DNA of 64,000 nucleotides from assembly GCA_949318235.1 (NCBI GenBank), contig OX439136.1, forward strand, positions 15,471,890 to 15,535,889, in the 5' to 3' direction. The number at the start of each line of letters is the position of its first letter. Position 1 is the first letter of the stretch. Positions 37,274-50,300 of this stretch are shown piece by piece. Below the pieces are notes generated by a model, which had not been told where the DNA came from, ran no database searches, and saw nothing but the letters and a program-made list of their open reading frames with translations. The position numbers and the translations under genes were made by a program. Source of the DNA: Ecdyonurus torrentis. Lineage: Eukaryota > Arthropoda > Insecta > Ephemeroptera > Heptageniidae.

Positions 37274-38818
37274 ATGTTGATTTAATTAATTGAAAACGTT
37301 GATAAAAGATGGCGTACCAATAAAGTTTTTGTTTGAACTTTAATTTTTTCAATAACATAAAATATTTCATTTCTCTATCAAGTTTATTGGAAATAGTTAT
37401 AAACTTATAAGTTGTATTATGTAATATGTAATCCAACTTTACTTTATTCTAAATTTTACTGAGATGCTTCGAATTTGCAAAACCTACTTAAAATTGAAAG
37501 ACAATGCTTCAAACTTTAATACGTGGGTTTTTTAAACTTTGAACTGATATTCATTTACTTCCTACTTATTTTGGCATCCTTTGTCAACATCTATTTTTCT
37601 TCGTAACATTTTATTTAATAATTTAAATATTTTAATCTGAGAATATACTTCTATGGTCTGATCACACTGTGCAATATTTTTTGCAAAAAAATACGATTAC
37701 CTATGTAGTTTTTGAATGCAATCAAAGTTATTATACAAACTGAAAAATATTGCATCGTGTGTGAGAAGACCTTTAAAGGTTCAAGACAAAAAATGTGAGT
37801 TTGTGCCTCTAAAATGTACAACCATAAAAAAAAACTGCGTTGAATATTTTAAACGCTTTCAAGGGTATTATTATTATTTTCTTTTGCAGTTATGTAACTT
37901 CTACTTTATAAGTAATTGTTCCAAAAAAATTATTTCATCAGATATGCAAATCTTGTGTTTAAAAAGTAATTATTTATGCGCTATAGTTCTTATAACTGTA
38001 ACTTTTATTTAAAAACTTATATCATGCAATTTATATATCATGAAAGTTCATTCAAAGTTTAAAGATGAAATATTCAAGTGACTTTGCTCTCTACTGCTAC
38101 ATAAAATTTGAGACTGTATGTGTGTGTGGGTGTGTGTGTGCTGTGTGCTCAAAGGAGTAAATTTATTATACGTTAAAGTGTACCTTTTTTTCTTCTTTAA
38201 TGTAAAATATCGTTGATATATTTTATACTCTTGTACTTGGTTGTCAAATGCACACTTGCCTTACAATTTTATATACGAATTTTGGTATTTTTATATTATA
38301 CTCCTTTTTTTTTCTCTTCTTCGACATCGAGAGAAAAAAAATATTGATATAATAATAATTTTACTTTTAAAAATATACTTGTCTCTACTTCAGTAATTGT
38401 CTTCAATAATTTATAATTATTTATTTATTTTATTCAATAAACACTCATGGTGTACAACATAACATAAATTTACAAAAGGAGAGTATTAAATTAAATTATA
38501 AATTTCAATTTATTTTTAGTTCTTAAAACATAATTACATATTCATTTTTTTTTTTTTTTTTTCTTAAACGCATAATGTTATTCACTTTGTATGCATAAGA
38601 CCATGTGTGAAGTTTAGTACTACTAGAGTCTCTTTCCAAATAGTCTCTTCTAGGGACACTTTTACGACCTTTCAGAGTTCATTATTAATTTGAAATAAAA
38701 TGTAAATGAATGAAGTATTGTCTGTAAAATTGACAAAAGATTGATAAAAAAAAGTACAACATAATTCATGCAAAATTGAATAATAATAATTCTGTATAAA
38801 AAAAATATAAATAAATAT

Positions 38819-38820
<2 letters not shown>

Positions 38821-38866
<46 letters not shown>
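38821..38866. repeat. Poly(A) run, 46 bases
   Basis: No polyadenylation signal or processed-copy sequence is evident directly upstream. Confidence 0.95.
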
Positions 38867-38870
<4 letters not shown>

Positions 38871-38959
38871 ATAGGTTCAGTCACGGCAAAATGCCCTATC
38901 TTTGAATCAATATATTAAAAAATATGCCTTTATACGGACAAAAATTAATAGGTAATATT

Positions 38960-39250
38960 GTGCTATAGCTCATTTTCAGCAATTTCATACTATAATAACT
39001 ACTGTTATCCTGCATTATTCACTGTTATTATGTTGGACATGATAATTATTATACTATTTCAATTTAGCATCTATTCTATAATGATATAAATACAGCATAA
39101 TATGTATATTTTTTCCTTTACGTGCATGTACATGCAACATAATTATTTATATGTTATTCTAAAGTAGCTAGCAATATTTATGTATTATGCAGCATAAATT
39201 ACGTAATTTCTTTTACCTGTAAAAGGATCCGTTTAATGGTTAAGTGACAA
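38960..39250. repeat. Dispersed AT-rich family R, copy 3
   Basis: It has GCTCATTTTCAGCAATTTCA at the left and CAGCATAAATTACGTAATTT at the right. The exact 18-base word GCATAAATTACGTAATTT is shared with the copy at 29440. Confidence 0.5.
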
Positions 39251-40599
39251 ACGTATATTAAACTCAATTATGTACGTGCCATGCACTGCTAATATTACGC
39301 ATTAGCATATTCTGTCTATAATTCCATTTCTATGACAATTATATGCTAAAACATTTCTAATGGATATAACATTCTGATATGGTGTGAAAATCTCTGTCTT
39401 CTCCATAAAAAAAAATATATATAATAAATAAAAGTTATAATATATTATGTCGATGAATCATCATCAGTTTATATTATATAAGATTGACCCTATCTCTTTT
39501 TTTTTTGCACCTCGCCTTATTTGCCTTTGCAGTCTGTATAGGATTATGACTCATTTCATCAGATCTCGAGGTGACCTTAATATGACCTACTAGAATCTAG
39601 GGTCACAGAAATATATTTAAATGTTTTGTATTTTAATTTTATGGTATATTTACAAATAGGATTCTGCTATTACATTTATTATATAAATTGCGTCAAAATA
39701 ATGTATTACTAATTAAATGCGGGTACATAAATAAATGTGTAAATATCGTATAAATTTTGCTACATAATAAGGTATTTGCATAAGTAAGTAAAGGGAACAA
39801 TAATACATGCGTGATTGCAATTGTACGGGTTCCAAAAACACAAATTAAAATCTGAATTTTATTTTAATTCTTCACCATGCACCACAAAAAAATTCAAATA
39901 TATTTGTTTTTAATTATATTTTACATTACTTAAAACTGTGGGTATTTATAGAATTTTATAAATTCTCTTTTTCTATCTGTACTTTATTCCCTACGTATGG
40001 TATATCTCTTTGCTATAGAATAAATTAAAATTCTAAAAAATAAATTTAGCGTTCTATTTTAAATTGAAAAAAAAAGAAGCATTGTAATAAAATCACAAAC
40101 AAAAACTATATAACAATAAAATATTTATCACCCTAGTTTTTTTTTTTTTTTTTTTTTAATAAATTTTTCTGCCAGTTAGCATATGTGGTATATAAAATAA
40201 AAGCCAATGCGGGTAATAATAAGTTTGCTGAATCTCTCTCCGACATTGAGAAGATTTGTGTGTGCGGACCATTGTCTCAATTTCTATTGTCCCCATGAGT
40301 CGTTATAATATTTTACTATAAAAAAAAAAAAAAAAAAAAATCTCTTCTTTACTTTAGACCATTGGGGACCAGTTTTATATAATATAACGTATAATGTTGC
40401 TGAGAACTGTCGTAAAATTATATTTTTCAATTGAGTTCCAGAAATAAAATTATATTATAAAAAAAATATAAAGTTTAGTTACGCAAATTCGTTCAAAACA
40501 TGCAATACTAATAATTGATTATTAGTCATTAAAATTAATTATATCAATTTGCAGTATTGATAGATATTGTTAATTGGTTCAAAATAATAATAATAATAA

Positions 40600-40603
<4 letters not shown>

Positions 40604-40675
<72 letters not shown>
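40604..40675. repeat. (GA)36 microsatellite
   Basis: Perfect array directly preceded by an (AAT)n tract of about 20 bases. Confidence 0.95.
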
Positions 40676-40678
<3 letters not shown>

Positions 40679-40734
40679 AGTTAAAACATATTTTACCTCC
40701 ACACTGAAATAAAAATAAATATTTACCTATAATA

Positions 40735-40935
40735 ATTATTCTAGCTCAATTTTAGCTACGTACATTTATACATAACAACATAATTTATGATATACTGTAA
40801 AATTAAATAGTATAGCGATTATATTGCATACTAGCGTTATAAATTTGTTTTGTACAGTTGCATATTTATGCAAATTTAAAATAGCAACATTTATGCTATA
40901 TGATATATTCAACAATGAGTTATATAATGTTTTCT
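40735..40935. repeat. Dispersed AT-rich family R, degraded copy
   Basis: TAGCTCAATTTTAGC, AACATAATTTATGATATACT and ATTTATGCTATATGATAT resemble the same family. Similar short remnants occur at 16700-16815, 30650-30780, 36295-36365 and 50985-51060. Confidence 0.35.
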
Positions 40936-41182
40936 TCAGGTGCATTATTAAAAAGAAAAAAAAATCATAAAAATTTCGACGAAATAATAAAATTTATGTT
41001 CATCGTAATATTTCTGTTTCCATAATATTTTCTATATTTGGTTAGTTATTTCTTTATCAGAATTGTAAAAATATATTTACATATGTATATCTTTTTCCAA
41101 GCATCATTTTATTAAATAATAAATGAAGAAAATATTGCAGGCAAGTTGAAAATCAATAATTTTTAACTGACAGACAGATATT

Positions 41183-41285
<103 letters not shown>

Positions 41286-41569
41286 CTTTTGCAAACTATT
41301 TATGGATATTATTTGATAAAACGTAGATGTTTACTTAACTTGGTACGTGTTTGTGTAAGCTTTACGTGTATGTTGTGTATACCGTATCGTGTTCCTATAT
41401 ATTTCCTTTATTAGTTTTCTTCGTTTTTAATCAAATCGAATCGAACTCTAGCTATAATATATTAAAGTCTAGCCATGCAAAAATCATCTTGAAAGTAGAT
41501 TTTTATGAGATTTTTTTATATTTATCTTAGAGATTTTTTTAAATTTTGTTTTTAGTTTTAATTTAATGG

Positions 41570-41572
<3 letters not shown>

Positions 41573-41660
<88 letters not shown>
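41573..41660. repeat. (TC)44 microsatellite
   Basis: Perfect array; second of the 41-42 kb cluster. Confidence 0.95.
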
Positions 41661-41666
<6 letters not shown>

Positions 41667-42214
41667 TTTCAATTACTAAAAGCAGTTAGTCATTAATTGA
41701 ATTTTAAAATTGCTCTTTTAATTACAACTGTCATAGCTTGATAATTAACATTAACTATAAAGCGTTGATGAAAACTTTTTTCCCTCTCACTCTATTTCGT
41801 ATGATTTTTATTTTACATGCTGTACAATTTTTTTTTTATTTTTTCCTAATAAAAAATGTGTTTAATAATTTGTTATATAATGTACTAAATGTTTTTCCAT
41901 GAATTTAATCTGCCCTCTATTAATAATTTTGTAAACCCTTAAAGGCTTTATTTAATATGTAAAGTTTTTTATTTAAAACTTTTTTTTTTTTTTTTTTTCA
42001 TATATATAAATTACAAAAGTTTATTATTTATACTGTACAGATTTACTTTTTAAGTTAATTTTAAGCAAAATTTGATATCAAAGTTTTAAAGTTTAGGTGT
42101 GCTAGTAAAAATTATTAAGATAGGAAAAAAAAAAAAAAAAAAAAAAAAAAGTTCTTGAATGTAAATATTCAATATTTTTATATTTTTTTATAAAAAATTA
42201 TATTTTATTTCATG

Positions 42215-42346
<132 letters not shown>

Positions 42347-42470
42347 CTCATTCTCATTCTCTCTCCTGTATTTTTGACATTGCAGAAAACATTTTTATAT
42401 CAGTGGTATATTTGATTACTTTACTTGTAGGTAACTTATATTTTCCTTCTTACCTTTTAGGTATCCAGTA

Positions 42471-42620
42471 CAGTCATTCCAATAAAAAATGAAATTCTAT
42501 TGGCATATGGGAATAACATGTATTTAGATAGAGTTTTGCGTCAAATGAAATCTCCATCTGATTGCATTGAATGGCCATGCCCATAAGCCAATACAATTTC
42601 ATTTTTTATTGGAATTACTG
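42471..42620. mobile_element. Tc1/mariner-type MITE, TA target duplication
   Basis: 150 bases with inverted ends of about 40 bases: CAGTCATTCCAATAAAAAAT at the left, ATTTTTTATTGGAATTACTG at the right, flanked by TA at 42469 and 42621. CAGT ends and a TA duplication are typical of Tc1/mariner elements. The insertion sits just ten bases after the AG|GT-type junction TTTTAG|GTATCC at 42460/42461. Confidence 0.8.
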
Positions 42621-43340
42621 TACATGTATATACATATATGTATTAGTATTAATCTGATTGTATAAATTATTACTCGGTTAAGAATCAGTTAGTTTAATTT
42701 TTATTTCTATCTTGTTTGATTGAAATCAAACTCATATTTTAAATATTACAATACGTCCAGATCAATTTCAAGTCATCTGTTTTAAATACATAAACAAAAC
42801 AAAACGCATCGTCACACTTCATAATTATTGAATCAGTATAATATATAATATTATTTACTAATGCACTATCATTTAAATTGATTATATTATAGTTCTGTTG
42901 TGTTATGTGATACTATTTTTCAATATTAATATAATTAATGTAGAGTTTGGTTTGAATTTTAAGGCGGGATTTGACTAAAAAATTGTAAAGAAAGAAAAAT
43001 CTGACATTTTGCACAGTGATACATTATAGGATAATGGTATCTTCAAAAACGTAACAAAATTGGGGGGTTACCATGCTAGATTTTAAATTATGTTTTTTTT
43101 TGAAGATGTTAATTTCAATAATTGTTTTCTCTTGTATCTGATGGTCTAGGGTTCTGAAAATGTTATCATACGTAGAGCCATTCAGTAACTTTCAAATGGC
43201 ATCATAAAGTTTCGAATTTTTGTTTTAAAATTTTGTTAATTTTGAGATACAAGCCATCTATATTGATGTTGGTTATATAAAGAATTTTTTTTTTCATTCA
43301 GTCTAACCTTTTTTATCTACTCAAATGTGTAAGGTAATAA

Positions 43341-43351
43341 GAAGAAGAAGA

Positions 43352-43399
<48 letters not shown>
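43341..43399. repeat. Compound (GAA)n(GA)n microsatellite
   Basis: Five GAA units pass into about 22 GA units. Confidence 0.95.
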
Positions 43400-43401
<2 letters not shown>

Positions 43402-43719
43402 AAAATAACACTGCAATAAGAATTGTTTAATAAATTACAATATTTTAATTTATTTTATTTTTATTTTTTATATTTATTTATATAATCAATTCAAATGTTT
43501 AAATTAACAGTGATATTTGTTATTTGTTCACGGTGCTCATTATCAAAGTTTTAATCTTTGTCAGCTATATGAAAAAGGCAAAAAAAAAATGTCTCAACAG
43601 TTGTTTTTTTCTACCACCCAAAATTGGCACCTTGTTATTAAAAAATCTCATCAACATAAATTTTAAATAAATCTCTTAATTTTGAAAGTATCCTATTATA
43701 ATATATGTATAAAGAAAAT

Positions 43720-43721
<2 letters not shown>

Positions 43722-43779
<58 letters not shown>
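43722..43779. repeat. (AT)n microsatellite, 58 bases
   Basis: The only long AT array despite the AT-rich background. Confidence 0.95.
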
Positions 43780-43785
<6 letters not shown>

Positions 43786-44173
43786 TTATTATAAAATATT
43801 GATTTTTAAATATCAATTCTATTTAAATGAATACGGAACTCCATAATAATATTAAAAGAAATGTCATAGCCTTAAGATATATTAACCATATGTTTATAAA
43901 GAAAAAAAAATCTTTAAACCATTCCAATTTCTTTATGTATTTGAAATTGATATTATATGTATATACGAAATATATTTTTTAAAGAAAATAATAAAAAATA
44001 GATTTCTATTACCATTTTTAGAGTACAATAAAAAATATAACACCAGATTGTAACTGGTCAGTTTGAATGAGTATGTTTTTTTAAAAAAAAAGAGTTGCCA
44101 AGTTTTGAAATTCTCTCTCTTTCTCTCTAAAACTCTTTCTTTTTTTATGTATATATTTCTTTATACAACAACA

Positions 44174-44416
44174 TTATATACACACGACTCAGATGAGATC
44201 AGTTGTTAAGTAGATTTCATACATACCGCAGTGTGCCTTTCTTCGTGTGCTACATTATAATACAATAAACCATATGATCGTTTTTAGTGTAATTAATATG
44301 CCAATTTGTAATAATATTTAATAATTGAAGTGTATTTTAGTAGTGTTTTAGTGTGAAATTTTCCTGGTGTCGTGTTTTAATTGATATTATAATGCTACTT
44401 TTGTTTATGGGTTATG
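44174..44416 (+). promoter_or_regulatory. Candidate core promoter, leader and short first exon
   Basis: TTATATAC at 44174 lies 27 bases before the A of ATCAGTTG (44199-44204), close to arthropod TATA-to-initiator (TCAGTY) spacing. About 190 bases of leader-like, repeat-free sequence follow, up to an ATG at 44392. That ATG encodes MLLLFMGY and ends in phase 1 at TATG|GTAACA (44417), a weak donor. It would be in frame with the exon at 55153. The promoter motif pair is the stronger part; the exon is speculative. Confidence 0.3.
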
Positions 44417-45799
44417 GTAACATGTCTTACCAAATTTTATTCTACGTGTTTTTTTATATGACTTAATTTTGAGTGCTTTTTTTTTTCTTTCTTTTTTTTT
44501 TTTTTTTTGTTCTAAGAAATTTTTACTATTGCATTTTTTTTTCAAAGAAAGTGTGTGGAAGTCAATAATACTGCATTTTTCATCCCCCTTTTTTATTCGT
44601 TATATTGCTTTTTCTATGTTCAAAATAAACTATTTTTTTATGTTTTTTCCTTCCCCCACTTTTTTTTTTCTCTTTTTGCCGCAATGAGTAAAATTTGTTG
44701 GGTGCAAACTTTTTCCCCCTTTTTTTAATTAATTTAAATTTGACTGGCTCTAGTTTTCTCTATTTATTTAAAGAATTAATGTAATTAAATTTAAATTAAT
44801 ATAATAAAAGCAAAAAATTCTTATGTATGTTTTAGTAAAAGAATTACGTTTACAAAAAAAAAAAAAAAAAAAAAAAAAAATTGTAAATATAACGCGTATA
44901 ATATGTATATCAGAATTTCGTCTTTATAGAGAGAAAGGATTTTTTTGCTTCAAGCTTAAAATTGTTCTACTGACTTGCTTTGGTTATAAATATTTTTTTT
45001 GGCCCTAAAGTTCGTATACTGTTAGTCACAGCTGTTGTTTGAAAATTGATTATGGTAATCCAAAAGTACAAGATAAGACTTGTTTCGCATAAAACTAAGT
45101 AAATGGAGTAGTCAGACACATTATATATTTTTTTTCCTCGTTGAACGTCATTATTATGATAATGAGTTCTCTCGTAATAATATAGCTTTTATTGAAGGTA
45201 ATTTTCAATAAATTTTAGATATTTCGGCGTACGTTGAAACGCACACTAATATAATAGTCCACGTCAGCTAACGATATTCGATATTTCTTTAATTATTTAT
45301 TTAACTAATAACTGTAATTTGGATATCTATGGGTGATAATGTAATCAAAATTTCTCCTGGACGATATGGCCCAAAAGGAGCCTTTATTTGATAGGATTGC
45401 TAATTGTGGAAGATCTAACAAAACCCTAAGCAGCTGTAATCTATATTTTTTTGGGCTCCCAATTCCAGATAGGGGTGTTGGTGTAAGAAAGAGTCGGGTA
45501 ATACACGTAGTCATCAGCTTTAAACTTCAATCTTTCATTTTTTGTTTCTTCTTTTACTAAGATTTTTTTTTTTTTTTAATGAGATACGAGTAGGTTGGTC
45601 CTGTAATATTCGCAATTATCTATGACCTAAATGCAGGTGTTAAATCATACGTGTCGCTATCTTTTCCCACCTTTAAAATAATAATAATAAAATAGTAGAA
45701 GCAAACAAATTAAAATATAAATTGTATTAAAAATTCTTCATAAAATGGTTCTTTTTGTAATTAATATAAAATGTTACTCCTCATACTTAATAAACGTAC

Positions 45800-45802
<3 letters not shown>

Positions 45803-45886
<84 letters not shown>
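45803..45886. repeat. (GA)42 microsatellite
   Basis: Perfect array. Confidence 0.95.
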
Positions 45887-45889
<3 letters not shown>

Positions 45890-46494
45890 GTAAAGATTTT
45901 TTTTTTCAAAAATTAACCGATAAAAAGAAAAAGGTACTTTAAAAAAAAATCATTGCCATACTATATAAAAAGTTGTTAAACTTTATTTCTGAGTCATTTC
46001 TATATACAAAGTACTATAAAAAAATGACGTAAAAAGCGTAGTACGTACACAACAACAAGAACCCTATAGTGTTAGAATGGATATTGCCTGTGACCTATGT
46101 GATTATGCACATACTACTTGACTTGACTTGTGTTTTTTTTTAACAACTTATTTATAATATGTAAACAAGAACACCGTTGGCATAGTTACCAGACTTAACT
46201 TTATTTAATATCATATATATATATATAATACTCCAACGTTCTGGAAATTCTTTTTTAGCATAAACCTTTTGTGTATAGATTTTTTATTATAAGAAAATAA
46301 AATATTCAAGTACATATATAATATAAAACTTCTTATAGCTTATTAAATTGTTTATAAATTGTTTATTATTTTAAAATTACATTACATGTAAGGAAATTTT
46401 TTTTTTAATTAAAATGCTATTATTTTTATTTTATTTAAAAAACTAATCTACATTTTACACTTTTTTTTTTACGTATTTAATTGCTTTTTTTCGC

Positions 46495-46498
46495 AGGT
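46495..46498 (+). promoter_or_regulatory. Candidate recursive splice site (ratchet point) 3
   Basis: A long pyrimidine tract (TTGCTTTTTTTCGCAG) runs directly into GTAAATAAT, a CAG|GTAAAT ratchet. It lies in the 34-55 kb intron, 22.8 kb after ratchet 2 and 8.7 kb before the coding exon at 55153. Unlike the first two it has no strong second donor just downstream, and the +5 base is A rather than G, so it is a weaker case. Confidence 0.45.
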
Positions 46499-46603
46499 AA
46501 ATAATATTTAGTTTCATTAAAAAGTTTATACATGATAATTAGAATTAATTTACTTTTTCATCTATGTGACTACTTTTTTTTTCTAAATCATTATTATTTT
46601 TTT

Positions 46604-46606
<3 letters not shown>

Positions 46607-46665
<59 letters not shown>
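46607..46665. repeat. (TC)n microsatellite, 59 bases
   Basis: It lies 110 bases after the third ratchet candidate. Confidence 0.95.
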
Positions 46666-46669
<4 letters not shown>

Positions 46670-46714
46670 ATATATAAATATATATCTATATTTTGTAGCA
46701 GGCAATTACAATCA

Positions 46715-46751
<37 letters not shown>

Positions 46752-47311
46752 GGGGAAAAAAATGTTTATATCCATGAGTATGCCAAAATCAATAGCATTA
46801 GTTTTATTAAAAAATAAAATCAACAAATCAAATTCTTTAACTTATCAAAAATGAGCTATATAAACATATAAATTATTCATGACACTATAGCTTGCACCCA
46901 ACAAATATCCCACCCTTAAATATAACAATTGTATTAAACCCAAAAATTATTATTATAATCATATAAATCAAAAAATATATAAAATATTTAAATTATACAT
47001 TTCCTGTATACAATATTGAATCAAACCCTCCTTCCTCCTAATTTACCTGTTATTTAAACAATAGTAATATAATATATATTATTTTTTTGATATTAATATA
47101 ATATTTTTTATTTTATATTCTCCACTTTGGCGCTGTGATCGCGCAATAGATTCAAAAAAATAAGCGTGGGTTTTTAGACGAGAGTTAGTCGTTTACTAGC
47201 CATGATAAGTGTAACAGGGTATCATAATATATTAAGACAAAGTGTACTTATTATTGCAAGATAACATTAGGACTTTGTTTATTTATTTATTTATAATTTT
47301 AACATGCATAA

Positions 47312-47354
47312 ATGTTCTCCATATTATGTCGTGAAACTCTACAAAAATGGGCTG
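47312..47354 (+). CDS. Candidate alternative first coding exon (MFSILCRETLQKWA)
   Basis: An ATG at 47312 opens 14 codons plus one base and ends at GCTG|GTAAGA, a strong donor at 47355. The phase-1 end would splice in frame to the exon at 55153, giving a protein with a short alternative N-terminus instead of the 126-residue one. The 170 bases upstream are unusually free of poly-T and microsatellites and contain a GC-rich patch (GGCGCTGTGATCGCGC at about 47130), as expected for a leader. Against it: an earlier ATG at 47304 lies in another frame with better initiation context and would end in phase 0. Confidence 0.4.
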
Positions 47355-50300
47355 GTAAGAAATTTTGTGGTGCGTTTGTATATAATAATTTTTTTACAAA
47401 CATTTATTGATGTGATTTTTTTTTCTTTGTTTATATGTGTATGATATGTTGTAGTAGTATTTAATACTAATATAGTTGAATTGAGTGTGGTTGAGTTTTT
47501 TTTTTTTAATTTGTAAACTCATCTGCTGACAGCGCATGTTTTACTAACATATATGATTTAATTTTAAAATCTATAATTGCATATTAAATATAATTACTAC
47601 AGTATGCATGCTTGAAATTTGGGTATGCTTTTCTTTAATTAAAGATTTTGTTTATCTGGTAGAGAGTGCTCTAGTTTTTCTCGATCTTTTTTATTTGAAT
47701 TTAATATGGTTCATTTTTAAAACACTCAAAAATATATACCTATATTGTGATTTTTTTTTTTTTTTTTTTTCAATTTTTCAATAACCTTAAGTGAGAAAGG
47801 CAACTAATATTAATTTTTCTTCAATTTTAATGTTATATATCCATCATTATTTTGCTTCTTTTAATTGTGAAGTGCAGATAATACTGGAAGCAATATTGAA
47901 AAAAGATCTTAATTGTTAAAACCAGATAAGTGTTTTTCTGTGGTTGGATAAAAAAAAAAGCATTATTTAAGCCATTATTACATATTATTAATTTGCGTCT
48001 GTGAACATTTCCTTTGCATTGTTTTCTTACGTAATATAACTTCCTGTATTTAAAACTCCATTGATGAGTTTAAAAAAATAAAAATTAAATGCTGTACATG
48101 TATTATTAGTCATCTATATACAATGATAGGTAAATCATGCATATCAATGAGCTTTTTACCTTCTTTTTTCTCTCTCTCTCTCATTTACTTTGTATGTAAT
48201 TAAAATTGCATGGCTATGTCTGTACTCTAATAATGTTTTTGTTCAATCTCTTACTTCCTTTTAGATTTAAATGTAAGTAATTAAAAGGGTTACTGTTTAA
48301 ATTAATTGAAGTCTCTATATTATACGAGATACCAAGAGTACATACAGTATATATATAAAGTTAATTAAATCTTTAGAAAGAAAAGTACAAAATTTATTAC
48401 TGAGAATTTAAACATAATAATGTTGATGAAAAAAAAAATCAAAGGATTCTTTCAAAGTAATATAAAAAAATATATATGTTATTAGATAATATTATTCTTA
48501 TCGTCTTTATATTTTTCGAGTTTTAATTTACCTAAGATTTGATAATATGAAATAATATTTTTCAAGAGACACGATTAATGTGAACTGGTTTGAGTTACGT
48601 AATTTTTATTAATCATTAATATGACAAGTCAATCCTATACATCTGTGCAGAATAATTTTCTGATCTATACATATTATTAAACATTTCTCGTTTTATCCTT
48701 TAATGTTACTATACTAACTATCTGGATCAATACAGGCCCTTATTTCACTTATCAGTATTATCAATAGAAAAAAAAAGTGAGTGAATAGAGGTGATAAAAT
48801 ATTATTAAATTTTGCCTTTAGCTTAAAACACGTACAAGTGTCTACTACTATAATATAGCTTTGCAATTCTAAAGAACAGGAAAATACAGGGCCATCAATC
48901 ATTTCTCGAGCTCCACACCAATAATCTCTATTGCAAATGCATTTTTTAAACCATAGTCGCTTAAATGATAAATTTAAGTATCGTTTGTTACCATGTAACT
49001 CATCAGATGCGTGTGAGTGAGCTCATAATTTCTTTTCTGTAAGCATTTGCGAAACCACCCTTTCAGTTTTTTTTGTTTTTTTGTTTTTTTTTTAGAAAAC
49101 TACTACAGTTAAAGCAGAAAAATTGCAATGATGCATACTATAATCTTTTTTACATGTTCTAACCTAATAATGATAATAAATAATAAAGATCAATTTTTTT
49201 TTACCGGTGTGAAGAATTCCAATTGCTTTATATTTATACATTCTCAAAGTTGTATATATTATGGCCAAAAGTTTTAACAATGTTTTATAATATATACCAA
49301 CCATATACAATAATACTTAATATTTCCTTTTCCTAATGTAATTAATAATAACTTATTATATTATACTGATTTCAATTAAAAAAATAATTCTACATCCCCT
49401 ACCTATATATCATATTATACTTTTCTCAAACTAAATTTAGTTCAATATGGTTTGAATAAAATTAATACTATTAATTTCCATTTTGGTATCATTAAAAAGT
49501 TTCCTATCTTTAATTGAATGAAATTCCAATAATCATGATATTATATAAAGTTTTTTATATTATTGTAATATTGATTGAAAAACTGGGTATAATTTATTGT
49601 AGTTTAAGAACTTTAATAATTAATGCTTAATTTAGTACCTAATGTAGTGAAAATGCGTGATAATATTTATAGCTAAATGCGCAAAAAAAAAAATATATAT
49701 ATATATAAAAAAAAAAAAAAGTTGTTATATCGCTGTGATATTCGACAAAAAATATCCAGGCATAATTGTACGCAAATAACACAGAATAAGTCAATGTAAA
49801 TATTATATTTAATAATGAACTGAACATTGAGAAAAAATTAGTAATTTTTTTATTTGCTGTTTTTGTAATAAAATGTTGCATAAAACTGTCACTTCGACTT
49901 TTTTAATATTTTTTTCCATGGCTAGATTTGCCTTTATAATTTTAAAATATTATAGATAAAAAGTTGATACAATGTTATTTGAAATTTGCTCGATTTACTT
50001 CCAATGGCAATAGAAAATTTTATTTGATATTTTTTGTTTGGGCCCGATATAGAGCTTACCAAAGTTATATTGAGGTTTTTAAACTTTCAAATGCTTGCTT
50101 TAAGAACCCTTGAAGCACGTTCAATTGCATATCACAATAAAGTAAAAAGCACAACTTGAAAACTATTTAAGATGTGAACAAGCGCCAGTCCAAAGAACTA
50201 AAGGGTAAAATTGTGCTCAAAAGCTGTTTATCCAAATAAGAGATTTGTGGTGGACCGTAAAGTTCAAGTGTTTGCATTTTTTATATGCGGAAATAAAACT

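Larger units (their letters stand above)
35278..38820. other. Intron (part of the 21-kb intron after the first coding exon)
   Basis: Includes an exon-like pair of splice sites at 35405-35444, TGACGTCA at 35481, MITE F copy 1, and CTT and GA arrays. No open frame continues the gene. Confidence 0.5.
44417..47110. other. Intron with a compositionally balanced 200-base patch
   Basis: 45300-45500 is open on both strands for about 65-70 codons and less AT-rich than the surroundings. Part (TTTAACTAATAACTGTAATT) resembles a sequence at 6680, so it is more likely a repeat fragment than an exon. Confidence 0.4.

Noticed and set aside
37716..38012. 98-codon plus-strand frame
   Set aside because: AT-driven composition (Lys, Tyr, Phe, Ile, Cys), no splice context and no recognisable motif. 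The same applies to 56924-57229 and 16782-17057.
39500..39610. Strong acceptor (TTTGCCTTTGCAG) followed by 38 bases and GAG|GTGACC
   Set aside because: The donor is weak, the length does not preserve phase, and the GTGACC/GGTCAC pair around it looks like a small inverted repeat.
45305..45560. Overlapping open frames on both strands
   Set aside because: More balanced composition drew attention, but openness on both strands and similarity of part to a sequence near 6680 point to a repeat fragment.
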